Source: an uncultured Acetatifactor sp. (GTDB taxonomy: Bacteria > Bacillota > Clostridia > Lachnospirales > Lachnospiraceae). Taken from it: DNA of 64,000 nucleotides. The position numbers and the translations under genes are program-made. This document shows, piece by piece, positions 9,018 through 16,447 of the stretch. Position 1 is the first letter of the stretch; every line of letters starts with the position of its first letter. The stretch covers positions 23,916 through 87,915 of the forward strand of contig CAJUAH010000016.1 of assembly GCA_910584375.1 (NCBI GenBank), given 5' to 3'. A model generated the notes under the pieces. The model had not been told where the DNA came from and did not search any database. It saw only the letters and a list, made by a program, of their open reading frames with translations.

Positions 9018-9045
9018 GCGCGAGTTTTGTGAATGTGAGAGCCAG

Positions 9046-9987
9046 CTACCGGATCAGGTAAACAAAATACGCCGCATATCCCGCCAGCATCACCAGACCG
9101 CCCAGTCTGCCCAGTTTCTTTTTGGGCAGTACGCAGACCAGCAGCAGAACCATGGTTGCCACTGCCACTATACTGTCCACCAGGAAATTGGCGCTGTAGA
9201 CCACCGGCGTGATCAGAGCCGCCGTGCCCACCACAAAGAGGATATTGAAGATATTGCTGCCCACGATATTGCCCACGGCGATATCCGCCTTGCCTTTGAT
9301 GGCGGCGGTGACGCTGGTCACAAGCTCGGGCAGGGAAGTGCCGAACGCCACAATGGTCAGGCCGATGAGCCGGTCGCTCATGCCGAATATGGTGGCAAGC
9401 TCCGTAGCCGCGTCCACGGTCACGTCCGCGCCCCAGACGATGAGCGCGCCGCCCACCAGGATGGACAGGATCATCCGTGGCAATGTATCTTTTTTCGTGG
9501 CCTCCGGCACGTCCTCGATCACATCCTGTCCCTTTTTGGCCATCCACAGCAGATAGGCCAGATATACGATCATCAGCGCCCACAGGATCACGCCGTCCAG
9601 ACGGCTGACAGTATTGTCCGCAAGTCCCAGTACCGCCAGTATCACAGTAATGCCGATGGTGAAGGGAATCTCATACCGAATCGTGGATTTCTTCACCGCG
9701 ATAGCCCGGATCACAGCCGTCAGGCCCAGGATCACCAGCACATTCATGATATTGCTGCCCACCACATTGCCTATGGTGATGCCCGCGCTGCCCTTCAGCG
9801 CCGAGGTGATGCTCACTGCCGCCTCGGGGGCGCTGGTACCCATGGCCACGATGGTCAGGCCGATCACCAGCTGGGGAATCCCGAACCTGTCCGCGATCTT
9901 GGAGGCCCCGTCCACAAACCAGTCCGCGCCCTTGATCAACATGACAAATCCTACCGCCAGAAACAAAAGCTGTAACGCTATCTGCAT
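9046..9987 (-). CDS. Calcium/sodium antiporter (CaCA family)
   Basis: Membrane exchanger of the YrbG/CaxA type, coupling cation export to Na+ or H+ entry. Two inverted alpha repeats are plain: GTSAPEAAVS with GNVVGSNIMN in the first half and GTSLPELVTS with GNIVGSNIFN in the second; about ten membrane segments are predicted. I choose the ATG at 9987 (313 residues) because GGAGG precedes it; a GTG at 10062 lies inside the leader terminator. The leader carries a yybP-ykoY-like riboswitch, so the gene is likely induced by Mn2+ and the protein may export Mn2+ as well as Ca2+. Confidence 0.92.
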   Translation of the reverse strand: MQIALQLLFLAVGFVMLIKGADWFVDGASKIADRFGIPQLVIGLTIVAMGTSAPEAAVSITSALKGSAGITIGNVVGSNIMNVLVILGLTAVIRAIAVKKSTIRYEIPFTIGITVILAVLGLADNTVSRLDGVILWALMIVYLAYLLWMAKKGQDVIEDVPEATKKDTLPRMILSILVGGALIVWGADVTVDAATELATIFGMSDRLIGLTIVAFGTSLPELVTSVTAAIKGKADIAVGNIVGSNIFNILFVVGTAALITPVVYSANFLVDSIVAVATMVLLLVCVLPKKKLGRLGGLVMLAGYAAYFVYLIR

Positions 9988-10039
9988 AATATCCTCCATT
10001 CCGGGAGCGGCAACGGCCTCTGCGGCAGCCAGAGCCTCC

Positions 10040-10085
10040 GCAAAAAGAAAGACTTTCAGCACATATCCTATGTGCTAAAAGTCTT
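10040..10085 (-). terminator. Leader terminator (expression platform) of the antiporter
   Basis: Arms 10071-10085 and 10049-10063 form a 15-bp stem (one G-U) in leftward RNA, followed by a U-rich run at 10048-10041. It overlaps the 3' strand of the riboswitch P1 stem, so the two folds exclude each other. Confidence 0.75.
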
Positions 10086-10177
10086 GTTCTCCTACAATAC
10101 TGTAAAAGCGTGTAACCACGGCCTGTCTGATGCGCCGGGGTATGTTGATTACACCTTTGCAACTACTCCCTTTTAAC
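10074..10177 (-). ncRNA. yybP-ykoY-like Mn2+ riboswitch
   Basis: In leftward RNA the element runs from GTTAAAAG (10177-10170) through the conserved GGGAGTAG (10170-10163) and a segment reading ATCAACATACCCCGG, to CAAGAC (10086-10081) and CTTTTAGC (10081-10074). The first and last pieces form an 8-bp P1 stem with one G-U. Conserved 5' GGGGAGUAG and 3' CAAGACC are hallmarks of the yybP-ykoY family, established as Mn2+ sensors. The 3' P1 strand is also used by the terminator at 10040-10085, fitting a Mn2+-ON switch. The call rests on motif recall, not on a covariance search. Confidence 0.75.
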
Positions 10178-10185
10178 TTGTGGAC

Positions 10186-10214
10186 AGGATACCACATTTC
10201 TCGGGGGCTGTCAA
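10186..10214 (-). promoter_or_regulatory. Promoter of the antiporter riboswitch transcript
   Basis: TTGACA (10214-10209), 17-base spacer and TATCCT (10191-10186) on the minus strand; transcription would begin just before the riboswitch P1 stem. Confidence 0.7.
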
Positions 10215-10243
10215 GCAGTCCGGGGAAATTTTATTCCGCCCTG

Positions 10244-11263
10244 TCACTCTGCCTCCATTTGTGCAAAGAACCGTTCCAGCGCCTCGCCGGTCACATAGTC
10301 GCCGCTCTCCATATAGGAATCGCGAACATAGCGCATGGCGTCGTTTTTGCAGCTGTGTATCTGAGAGTAGAAGGTGAAGATGACGTATCTTGCCGTAGCG
10401 TGATAGTAATTGCGGTGGGCGGTCATATATTCCGCCAAAATGCCTTTCACGATCTGCTGATGATTATAAATCCTCAACAGTCCGCAGTGAAATTCCTCCT
10501 CAAATACCCGCGCGATCTGCGCCGCGCTCATCACAGCATGGGGATTACCCGTGACGCGTTTTAATACGCTGTATAATCTCCCCAGCGCTTTGTTGGCACA
10601 GCGCACCATATGTTCAGTCAACAGCCGCTGCCGCATTTCCTGTCTTCTTATGGCGGAGTTGAGAGCCGCGCGCTGTGCTATCGAATAATCTCCCGCCGTA
10701 CTGATGTTGCTCAGAATCAGCGGAGAATAAAACAGCTCCGCCACAAAAGGCGTCCGCCGCCAGCCCACGCCGTCTTTTCGGAATATATGCCGCACGCTCT
10801 GCCTGCTGGTCAGATCCAGCCAAGCCACCGTATCTCCCCCTGCCGCAACGTCCCTTATCACATAATCCGGACGGGTATTTCCGTGGGTCTCCTGGACGGA
10901 TATCCTGTAGCCCATGGGCGGCGGCAAGGCTCCGTTATCGATCTCTATGTTGACATATTCCTCAACGGCGGATCCGTATTGCATATACATGTTCCTGACC
11001 AGGGTTTCGTGATATTCGCTGTACAGTTCTGGCTGGGCTATGGGGTCAAGCTCCGCGCAGGCTATAGCGGTTTGGCACCAGTTGGCAATCTTGGCATTAT
11101 TGCAATGTTCGTATCTTCTCACGTCATACATCTCTGACGCCGCGTAGCGCGCCCGCTCCTCGATAGACATGATATAGTCATACAGGATATGCCCTGGACC
11201 TATCTGTAATTCATTGCGGTATACTCTCAATCTGATTCCGCCTTTCCTTTCCGCACAGTGCAT
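10244..11263 (-). CDS. Hypothetical protein with PD-(D/E)xK-like core, DUF2589 cassette
   Basis: I do not recognise this 339-residue protein by name. Its middle resembles a restriction-endonuclease-like core: a helix GSAVEEYVN (97-105), then GNTRPDYVI (128-136) with the PD aspartate, then a strand AWLDLTS (147-153). The usual lysine of (D/E)xK is replaced by threonine, so activity is uncertain. No signal peptide or membrane span is seen. The ATG at 11263 has a poor ribosome site; a TTG at 11230 after GGCGG is a credible alternative. It is the last gene of a leftward cassette 9 bases after a DUF2589 gene. A nuclease effector is a guess. Confidence 0.65.
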   Translation of the reverse strand: MHCAERKGGIRLRVYRNELQIGPGHILYDYIMSIEERARYAASEMYDVRRYEHCNNAKIANWCQTAIACAELDPIAQPELYSEYHETLVRNMYMQYGSAVEEYVNIEIDNGALPPPMGYRISVQETHGNTRPDYVIRDVAAGGDTVAWLDLTSRQSVRHIFRKDGVGWRRTPFVAELFYSPLILSNISTAGDYSIAQRAALNSAIRRQEMRQRLLTEHMVRCANKALGRLYSVLKRVTGNPHAVMSAAQIARVFEEEFHCGLLRIYNHQQIVKGILAEYMTAHRNYYHATARYVIFTFYSQIHSCKNDAMRYVRDSYMESGDYVTGEALERFFAQMEAE

Positions 11264-11272
11264 GTTGCCCGA

Positions 11273-11842
11273 TTATGCGCCCTGGCCGCCTGCCTCGATC
11301 GGCTCTATGACTGAGGCAAAGATGCTCGTGAGCTTTGCCATGCCCTCGGCGGGCGGCTGTTGAATGGCTCTCGCGAAGATATCGTATTTCGCGGAGTGAT
11401 CCGACGTGCGCGTATTGCTGGAAGATGTGGTGACCTTGCCAGAGATATTCGCATGGAATCCCCACTTGCTGAAACCTGCCTCCATACTGCCCTCGGCGGA
11501 AGAGTCGTTTTTCTGGGTGTTGACCTCCTTGATCTCCATCGTAAAGCGAACTGTCGCCTCATCCATTGTAAACGCCGGTACAGGAACCAGTGAAAGCAGC
11601 GGCGCGGTGACTTTTAAATCCTGTGGTTTGCTCTCGCCGCCCTCCCCGATAATCATCCGCTGGAGCGTGAAGTCAATGGAGTTGATCTTCGTATGATCCT
11701 TGTCCTTGAACGCCAGGCTGAACAGACTGTTGAGATAGACTCTGCACAGTTCCGCCTGCCCCTCGGCCACCGCCACAATGGGCGCGCAGATAAGCTGATC
11801 GATGGGCAGACATTCAAAACTCTTGGATATTCCCTCTGCCAT
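11273..11842 (-). CDS. DUF2589 domain protein
   Basis: 189 residues. The N-terminal block CLPIDQLICAPIVAVAEGQA and the following strand-rich segment with PLLSLVPVPAFTMDEATVRF match what I know of DUF2589, a family without established function that often occurs as neighbouring paralogues. The central part (EIKEVNTQKNDSSAEGSME) is polar and may be a flexible linker, followed by a serine/threonine-rich segment. No signal peptide. AGGAGG precedes the ATG at 11842. It lies between a second DUF2589-like gene (12 bases upstream) and the 339-residue gene, so the products probably act together. Confidence 0.8.
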   Translation of the reverse strand: MAEGISKSFECLPIDQLICAPIVAVAEGQAELCRVYLNSLFSLAFKDKDHTKINSIDFTLQRMIIGEGGESKPQDLKVTAPLLSLVPVPAFTMDEATVRFTMEIKEVNTQKNDSSAEGSMEAGFSKWGFHANISGKVTTSSSNTRTSDHSAKYDIFARAIQQPPAEGMAKLTSIFASVIEPIEAGGQGA

Positions 11843-11854
11843 GTCTTTTCCTCC

Positions 11855-12340
11855 TTATATAGTTTTTGAAATATTTTGCACAACCCTTGACAATCCCTCG
11901 GCGCTGTCCGTGACATGAAAGACCATCTCGATCTCGCCCACATCGTCTCCGGAGACGCCTTCAGAATCTTCCAGGGCATTTGCCGCCCTTAAAACAGGAG
12001 CGTTTATGTCTGCCATGACGCTGCCGTTGCCGTCCGATGACAGCCGCGTCTTAACCCTGACAGTAACCTTGTCAAGATGAACCTGCCTGTGATGAGCAAG
12101 CGCCACCAGCGGAACCTCCACAGGCGCGGATCTGCCGATATCATCGGAACACGGCAGTACCATCTTTTCGGTGATGGGCGCAAGTCCCCGGGGCTCGCTG
12201 GCCTCCTGATCCGAGACCGCCATAGCTGCGTCGGGCCTTTGAAAATAGTCCAGAAAGCGTTTGATGGAATGCTGCTCGATCCCCTGCTGGGCTTCGGAGA
12301 CAGAAGTCCCTATGGTTTCTATCAGACTTTGTACATCCAC
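11855..12340 (-). CDS. DUF2589-like paired protein
   Basis: 161 residues. It shares with its neighbour an N-terminal helix ending in a segment PVEVPLVALAHHRQVHLDKV and a strand-rich body, so it looks like a divergent DUF2589-type partner. It starts with GTG at 12340 directly after the TAG of the preceding gene; its AAAGGAGG site lies inside that gene, indicating translational coupling. No catalytic motif or membrane segment is evident. Function unknown. Confidence 0.65.
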   Translation of the reverse strand: MDVQSLIETIGTSVSEAQQGIEQHSIKRFLDYFQRPDAAMAVSDQEASEPRGLAPITEKMVLPCSDDIGRSAPVEVPLVALAHHRQVHLDKVTVRVKTRLSSDGNGSVMADINAPVLRAANALEDSEGVSGDDVGEIEMVFHVTDSAEGLSRVVQNISKTI

Positions 12341-12586
12341 CTATACCACCTCCTTTTCTGCATGCGGCATCCGGCATATTCTCTCCTCAGACACGGCATA
12401 TTTTTTCTTCAGCGCGTTTAAATCGCTGCCCACCTCCACGATGACGTGCCGACAGCCGTCTTTTGTCGGCGACCACACCGCGTAACGTCCCACCGTCATC
12501 TGCACACCGCCGATCAGCGCGCTTTTTTCCACCCCCAGGTCAGTGATGAAGAATTTACTTCGCATCAATTCATCCCACTCAGGCAT
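12341..12586 (-). CDS. Small hypothetical protein of the DUF2589 cassette
   Basis: 81 residues, acidic and basic mixed, no recognised domain. It has alternating hydrophobic strands (SALIGGVQMTVGRYAVWSP) and ends in the coupling junction with the next gene. The ATG at 12586 has AGGAGG eight bases upstream. Its position between an HTH regulator and two DUF2589-like genes suggests a structural or adaptor subunit of the same system. Confidence 0.7.
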   Translation of the reverse strand: MPEWDELMRSKFFITDLGVEKSALIGGVQMTVGRYAVWSPTKDGCRHVIVEVGSDLNALKKKYAVSEERICRMPHAEKEVV

Positions 12587-12687
12587 TGCTCTGGCCTCCT
12601 GTCGCTTTTTGTACTGTTTTGTGATATTTTAAACTGTTTACACAGAAAATGTCGGTAATTAATTTTGACTTTTGAGAATAATTGCAG

Positions 12688-13330
12688 TCATTTTATTCTT
12701 GTCATCAGAAGGGGCAGCCCCATTTCTTCAAGTACTTCATTGACCATAGATAATATTTTGCCCTCTTTTTTACTGTGGTGTGTAAGAAACCATTGTACCA
12801 CCATATCCGCGGCAACACTTTCCGACAGGCAGTACCCGTATTGTTTCAAGATCGCCCGCAGTTCGCCCAGGTTCATGTCCAGGGAGAGCGCTATGGCCAT
12901 AAGCGCCTGTTTCGTAGGAATTTTTTTTATAGTGCCGCAGCATTCTCTCGCTGATCGACGCGCTTGCGCTTAACTCACAGATTTTGCCCCTGTATTTGAG
13001 CGTCTCCAAAAGGTCGCCGCCATACCGATCAAGCGACAGGCCCGCGCAGTTTGCCAGCCCCTCCATTTCGTCGTCTGTCAGCCCAAAGAGTTCCCGGGCG
13101 CTGCGTACAACGCGGAGTATGGAGTTGCCCGCCTGGGTGCTGTCGCAGTGGATCTCCCAGTAGGACACGTTCTGTTTGGAGCATCCAAGCAGGGTGTATA
13201 TCTCACCCAAGTTGATATTGTGAATCCTCTTGTATTCTCTGGCGTATCCCCGGAGCTTTTCCGCAAAACCTGCCGCCAGGGAAATATTGTGATTCCTAAA
13301 CCATTGGTTCATAAATTTTACATTTCGCAC
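12688..13330 (-). pseudogene. HTH (XRE-like) regulator, frameshifted at an A8 run
   Basis: The 5' part encodes a DNA-binding-like protein: INLGEIYTLLGCSKQNVSYWE resembles a helix-turn-helix, and a second HTH-like stretch SASASISERMLRHYKK follows. The frame then breaks at eight A residues (12921-12928, T on the given strand). Removing one A continues into PTKQALMAIALSLDM and LRAILKQYGYCLSESVAAD, a good continuation of an XRE domain, ending at 12688. A GTG at 13330 with GGGAGG six bases upstream is the likely start. It could be a real pseudogene, a phase-variable or slippage-expressed gene, or a sequencing error in the homopolymer. It heads the DUF2589 cassette. Confidence 0.7.
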
Positions 13331-13344
13331 AATTTTCCTCCCAA

Positions 13345-13391
13345 TAAAAAGCGGCGCAAAATCTGAACCTCTGGGGTTCGATTTCACGCCG
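13345..13391 (-). terminator. Terminator after tRNA-Leu
   Basis: Arms 13375-13391 and 13352-13369 pair over about 17 bp with one bulge, followed by CTTTTTA in leftward RNA. The U-run ends only a few bases before the ribosome site of the HTH gene at 13330. Confidence 0.75.
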
Positions 13392-13396
13392 TAAAC

Positions 13397-13477
13397 TGCG
13401 GATAACAGGACTTGAACCTGCACGTCGGGGACACCAGAACCTAAATCTGGCGCGTCTGCCAATTCCGCCATATCCGC
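13397..13477 (-). tRNA. tRNA-Leu(UAG)
   Basis: Full cloverleaf with GCGGATA acceptor, long variable arm, GGTTCAAGTCC T-arm and anticodon TAG in the loop TTTAGGT. No CCA is encoded. It lies alone upstream of the DUF2589 cassette. Confidence 0.93.
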
Positions 13478-13560
13478 CTGTGGATAGAATCCGTATCCGT
13501 GCCCGTAAAGCAGCTTTTTTCCGGGCACAGATATGATTATATCGGCAGAGCGACCTTTTG

Positions 13561-14949
13561 TCAAGACCGTTCCCGTGCCTGTTCCTCGCCGATATGCTGT
13601 ATGATATTTCGATTAATCCTGATCAGGAAAAAAGTACTCATCCCCAGACTCATCAGCTCCGCTATGGGAAACGCCCACCAGATCATGTTCACATTGCCGC
13701 TCAGGGACAGCAGATAAGCCACCGGCAGCAGCACGCAGAGCTGCCTAGCGATGGAGACCACCATGCTGTAGACGCCGTTGCCCAGCGCCTGGAACACGCT
13801 GCCCACCACGATACAGTAGCCCGCGAAACAAAAGCTCAGGCAGATTGTCCGCAGGGCGGGCACGCCGATGACCAGCAGCTCCTCAGTGGCATTGAAAAAG
13901 CCCAAAAGCTGCGCCGGAAATATCTGCATGGCAGCCAGCCCCGCCATCATGATCCCCACGGCAAACATGATACTGCTCTTCATGGTCTGTATCACTCTCT
14001 CCCGCTTTCCGGCTCCGTAATTGTAAGCTATGATGGGTACCATGCCATTGTTCAGTCCGAATATCGGCATAAATATAAAACTCTGTAGTTTAAAATACAC
14101 GCCAAACACGGTCTGGGCCGCGCCGAAAGCCGCCAGAATCAGGTTCATGCCATAGGTCATCACGGAACCGATGGCCTGCACCACGATGGAGGGCGCTCCC
14201 ACCTTGTAGATCTGCCCGATCAGGCGCAGATCAGGCCGAAAGTTCTTAAAAGACAGATGGATCTCCCTGTTGCATTTCAGGTTAAAAATGATTGCCAGCA
14301 GCGCCGCCACCATCTGCCCGATGACTGTAGCAGCTGCCGCTCCGGCCACACCCATCTTCGGCAGCCCAAAATATCCAAAGATCAGGATGGGATCCAGGAT
14401 CAGATTTACCACCGCTCCCGTTCCCTGGGTAATCATGGTGTAAAAGGTCTTGCCGGTGGACTGCAATATCCGCTCAAAGGCGGTCTGCAAAAAGATTCCG
14501 GCCCCCGCGCAGCAACATATGGTCAGATATGTGACCCCGTACTCCCGCACCTGGGCGATGTCCGTCTGGCTCGTAAAAAACGGTCTGCTGACAAAAAGCC
14601 CTATCATGGCAAAAACCGCTGCGCTGACCGCCTCGATAAAGATGCCGTTGGTGGCAATAATATTGGCTTTCTCGTACTGTTTCTGCCCCAGGGTCTTGGA
14701 CAGAAATGCATTGATACCCACCGCTGTGCCCACAGACACCGCGATCATCAGCGACTGGATCGGAAATGCCAGCGACACCGCCCGCAGCGCATACTCGTTG
14801 ATCTGCGACACAAAGATACTGTCCACGATATTGTAAAGCGCCTGCACCAGCATGGAGATCATCATGGGCAGGGACATGGTGAGCAGCAGCCTGTTTATGG
14901 GCATTACCCCCATCTTATTTTCCTGCCTTTTGTTGGTAGTCTCTTCCAT
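13561..14949 (-). CDS. MATE family efflux transporter
   Basis: A 462-residue Na+/H+-coupled multidrug and toxin extrusion transporter with about 12 membrane helices. The N-terminal half opens with LLTMSLPMMISMLVQALYNI and DSIFVSQINEYALRAVSLAFP, typical of the family, and an equivalent second half follows (GAPSIVVQAIGSVMTYGMN). The ATG at 14949 has AGGAGG upstream and is preferred over an ATG 87 bases earlier. It lies after the terminator of the tRNA cluster and is probably a single-gene unit. Drug specificity cannot be inferred. Confidence 0.93.
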   Translation of the reverse strand: MEETTNKRQENKMGVMPINRLLLTMSLPMMISMLVQALYNIVDSIFVSQINEYALRAVSLAFPIQSLMIAVSVGTAVGINAFLSKTLGQKQYEKANIIATNGIFIEAVSAAVFAMIGLFVSRPFFTSQTDIAQVREYGVTYLTICCCAGAGIFLQTAFERILQSTGKTFYTMITQGTGAVVNLILDPILIFGYFGLPKMGVAGAAAATVIGQMVAALLAIIFNLKCNREIHLSFKNFRPDLRLIGQIYKVGAPSIVVQAIGSVMTYGMNLILAAFGAAQTVFGVYFKLQSFIFMPIFGLNNGMVPIIAYNYGAGKRERVIQTMKSSIMFAVGIMMAGLAAMQIFPAQLLGFFNATEELLVIGVPALRTICLSFCFAGYCIVVGSVFQALGNGVYSMVVSIARQLCVLLPVAYLLSLSGNVNMIWWAFPIAELMSLGMSTFFLIRINRNIIQHIGEEQARERS

Positions 14950-15033
14950 CTTTCGCTCCTCCTGTCCGATTCTCTTTGGTCCCTTTGTATGTGCAAAGGT
15001 GAGCTCCTGATTTTTCAGGGTTGGAAATTCCCG

Positions 15034-15084
15034 CAAAAAAAGAAAAGCCTAAACCATTGAAAGAATCTGGTTTTGCGGCTTTTC
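15034..15084 (-). terminator. Terminator of the tRNA cluster
   Basis: GAAAAGCC (15084-15077) pairs with GGCTTTTC (15049-15042), with an inner AAACCA/TGGTTT pairing, followed by a seven-base U-run (15041-15035) in leftward RNA, just after tRNA-Lys. Confidence 0.85.
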
Positions 15085-15085
15085 G

Positions 15086-15158
15086 TGAGATATGGGGGAT
15101 TCGAACCCCCGACAACCTGATTAAAAGTCAGGTGCTCTACCGACTGAGCTAATATCCC
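15086..15158 (-). tRNA. tRNA-Lys(UUU)
   Basis: Cloverleaf with acceptor GGGATAT, anticodon loop CTTTTAA (TTT) and T-arm GGGGGTTCGAATCCCCC. No encoded CCA. Last gene of a four-tRNA leftward cluster. Confidence 0.95.
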
Positions 15159-15171
15159 ATAAATGAATAAA

Positions 15172-15243
15172 CAGGGCTAGCTGGATTCGAACCAGCGACT
15201 GCAGCAGTCAAAGTGCTGTGCCTTACCGCTTGGCGATAGCCCT
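15172..15243 (-). tRNA. tRNA-Gln(UUG)
   Basis: Acceptor AGGGCTA, anticodon loop CTTTGAC (TTG) and T-arm GCTGGTTCGAATCCAGC. No encoded CCA. Confidence 0.94.
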
Positions 15244-15279
15244 ATACAAGCGTATCACTCTGACAGCTCAGGTTAAAAG

Positions 15280-15354
15280 GGTGGATAAAGGGATTCGAAC
15301 CCTTGGCCTCCAGAGCCACAATCTGGCGCGCTAACCAACTGCGCTATACCCACC
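15280..15354 (-). tRNA. tRNA-His(GUG)
   Basis: Acceptor GTGGGTA with an additional 5' G (position -1, typical of tRNA-His), anticodon loop TTGTGGC (GTG), discriminator C. Confidence 0.95.
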
Positions 15355-15385
15355 ATAACTCTCCCGGATATCATTTCCAGAAAAA

Positions 15386-15459
<74 letters not shown>

Positions 15460-15493
15460 GTAATCCGGCGTTTCAACCACACTGACGAATGAT

Positions 15494-15522
15494 ATTGTAT
15501 CGTAGATAGAGAAGTTTGTCAA
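15494..15522 (-). promoter_or_regulatory. Promoter of the tRNA cluster
   Basis: TTGACA (15522-15517), 17-base spacer, TACAAT (15499-15494) on the minus strand, about 35 bases upstream of tRNA-Arg. Confidence 0.8.
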
Positions 15523-15619
15523 CTGTTTTTGTAAATTTTTCACATTCCGTTTCGCAGCATCCTCTCGGCCCTGCCTATATCCCCGGCTCTGACCAGGCCG
15601 AACTTTTTATTCCTCCGGA

Positions 15620-16414
15620 TCATTGCTCTCGGGCGATCCGGCAGATCAGATCCGGCAGAATCACGCATCGGGCCCGCTCATATCTCTCCTGTACCTCGCC
15701 GTCTCTTCCTACCAGGGGTACACCCGTCGCAGAATTGTCCGAGACTACCAGCAGAGCAATGGCTGGAACTTCCATCAATTTCGCGACGGCGTAAAATGTG
15801 GAGGTTTCCATTTCGATCAGATCCGTGCCAAAGGCCCTGATCTCCTCGAGGTGGGTGTACTCCATGGCAATGGAGTCCGTACAGAACACACTGGCCTCCC
15901 TGACCGGATAACCGTTCGCCGCCGCCAGCTTTATGATCCTGTCCACATACTCCCTGTCCGGATAGATCCGCTCAAAGGGTACATAATCCCGGAGGCTCTC
16001 TTTCAGGTAAGTATTCGCCAGGGTCCCCGCCACCGAATAGCTGGGCGTACAGATATCCCCTATGTCAAATTCCTCCCTCAGCGCCCCTACAGCGCCGATG
16101 AACAGCAGCCTGTTAAAGCGCAGCTCTCCGCATATGAGCAGATAGTCCAGCATATTGCAGCCTCCGGCGGCGGTCTTGATCCACGCCAGCTTAAGCCCAT
16201 CCTTCTCCACCAGAAATCCCGAGCAATAGCTCTGCCCTCCCAGCTCCGTAACCCTGTAGCTGTCATCCTTCAATATCTTATACGGACTGTAGGAGGGCGC
16301 GACAACCAGGGCGTCGTATACCATATCGTCCCTCAATCCAAAGTTGACCTCGGCCAGATTGCCCCTGTTGTATGTATATAGATTATCCAATATCTTCCTG
16401 ATTCTGTCTGTCAT
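15620..16414 (-). CDS. Nucleoside phosphorylase
   Basis: 264 residues of the PNP/UDP phosphorylase family, likely a uridine- or purine-nucleoside-cleaving salvage enzyme. The glycine-rich segment RLLFIGAVGALREEFDIGDI, and the C-terminal block GTDLIEMETSTFYAVAKLMEVPAIALLVVSDN with the conserved nucleoside-site EMET, are typical. Unlike the phosphorylase at 3783-4625, the EME motif is intact. It follows a small membrane protein gene on the same strand with a 33-base gap. Base specificity is not assigned. Confidence 0.85.
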   Translation of the reverse strand: MTDRIRKILDNLYTYNRGNLAEVNFGLRDDMVYDALVVAPSYSPYKILKDDSYRVTELGGQSYCSGFLVEKDGLKLAWIKTAAGGCNMLDYLLICGELRFNRLLFIGAVGALREEFDIGDICTPSYSVAGTLANTYLKESLRDYVPFERIYPDREYVDRIIKLAAANGYPVREASVFCTDSIAMEYTHLEEIRAFGTDLIEMETSTFYAVAKLMEVPAIALLVVSDNSATGVPLVGRDGEVQERYERARCVILPDLICRIAREQ

Positions 16415-16447
16415 GTCATTGTCCTTTGCTGTACGGTCGAGGCATGA

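Larger units (their letters stand above)
8498..9045. other. Intergenic with operator and two palindromic elements
   Basis: 548 bases without a convincing gene between the antiporter stop and the glgP start. It contains a LacI-type palindrome, a 22-bp-stem hairpin (8747-8801) and a 160-bp palindromic element (8858-9017), listed separately. Confidence 0.5.

Noticed and set aside
13331..13564. N-terminal extension of the HTH regulator through tRNA-Leu
   Set aside because: The frame from 13564 reads through the tRNA and its terminator; the segment MAELADAPDLGSG is a translated tRNA. The GTG at 13330 has a proper ribosome site.
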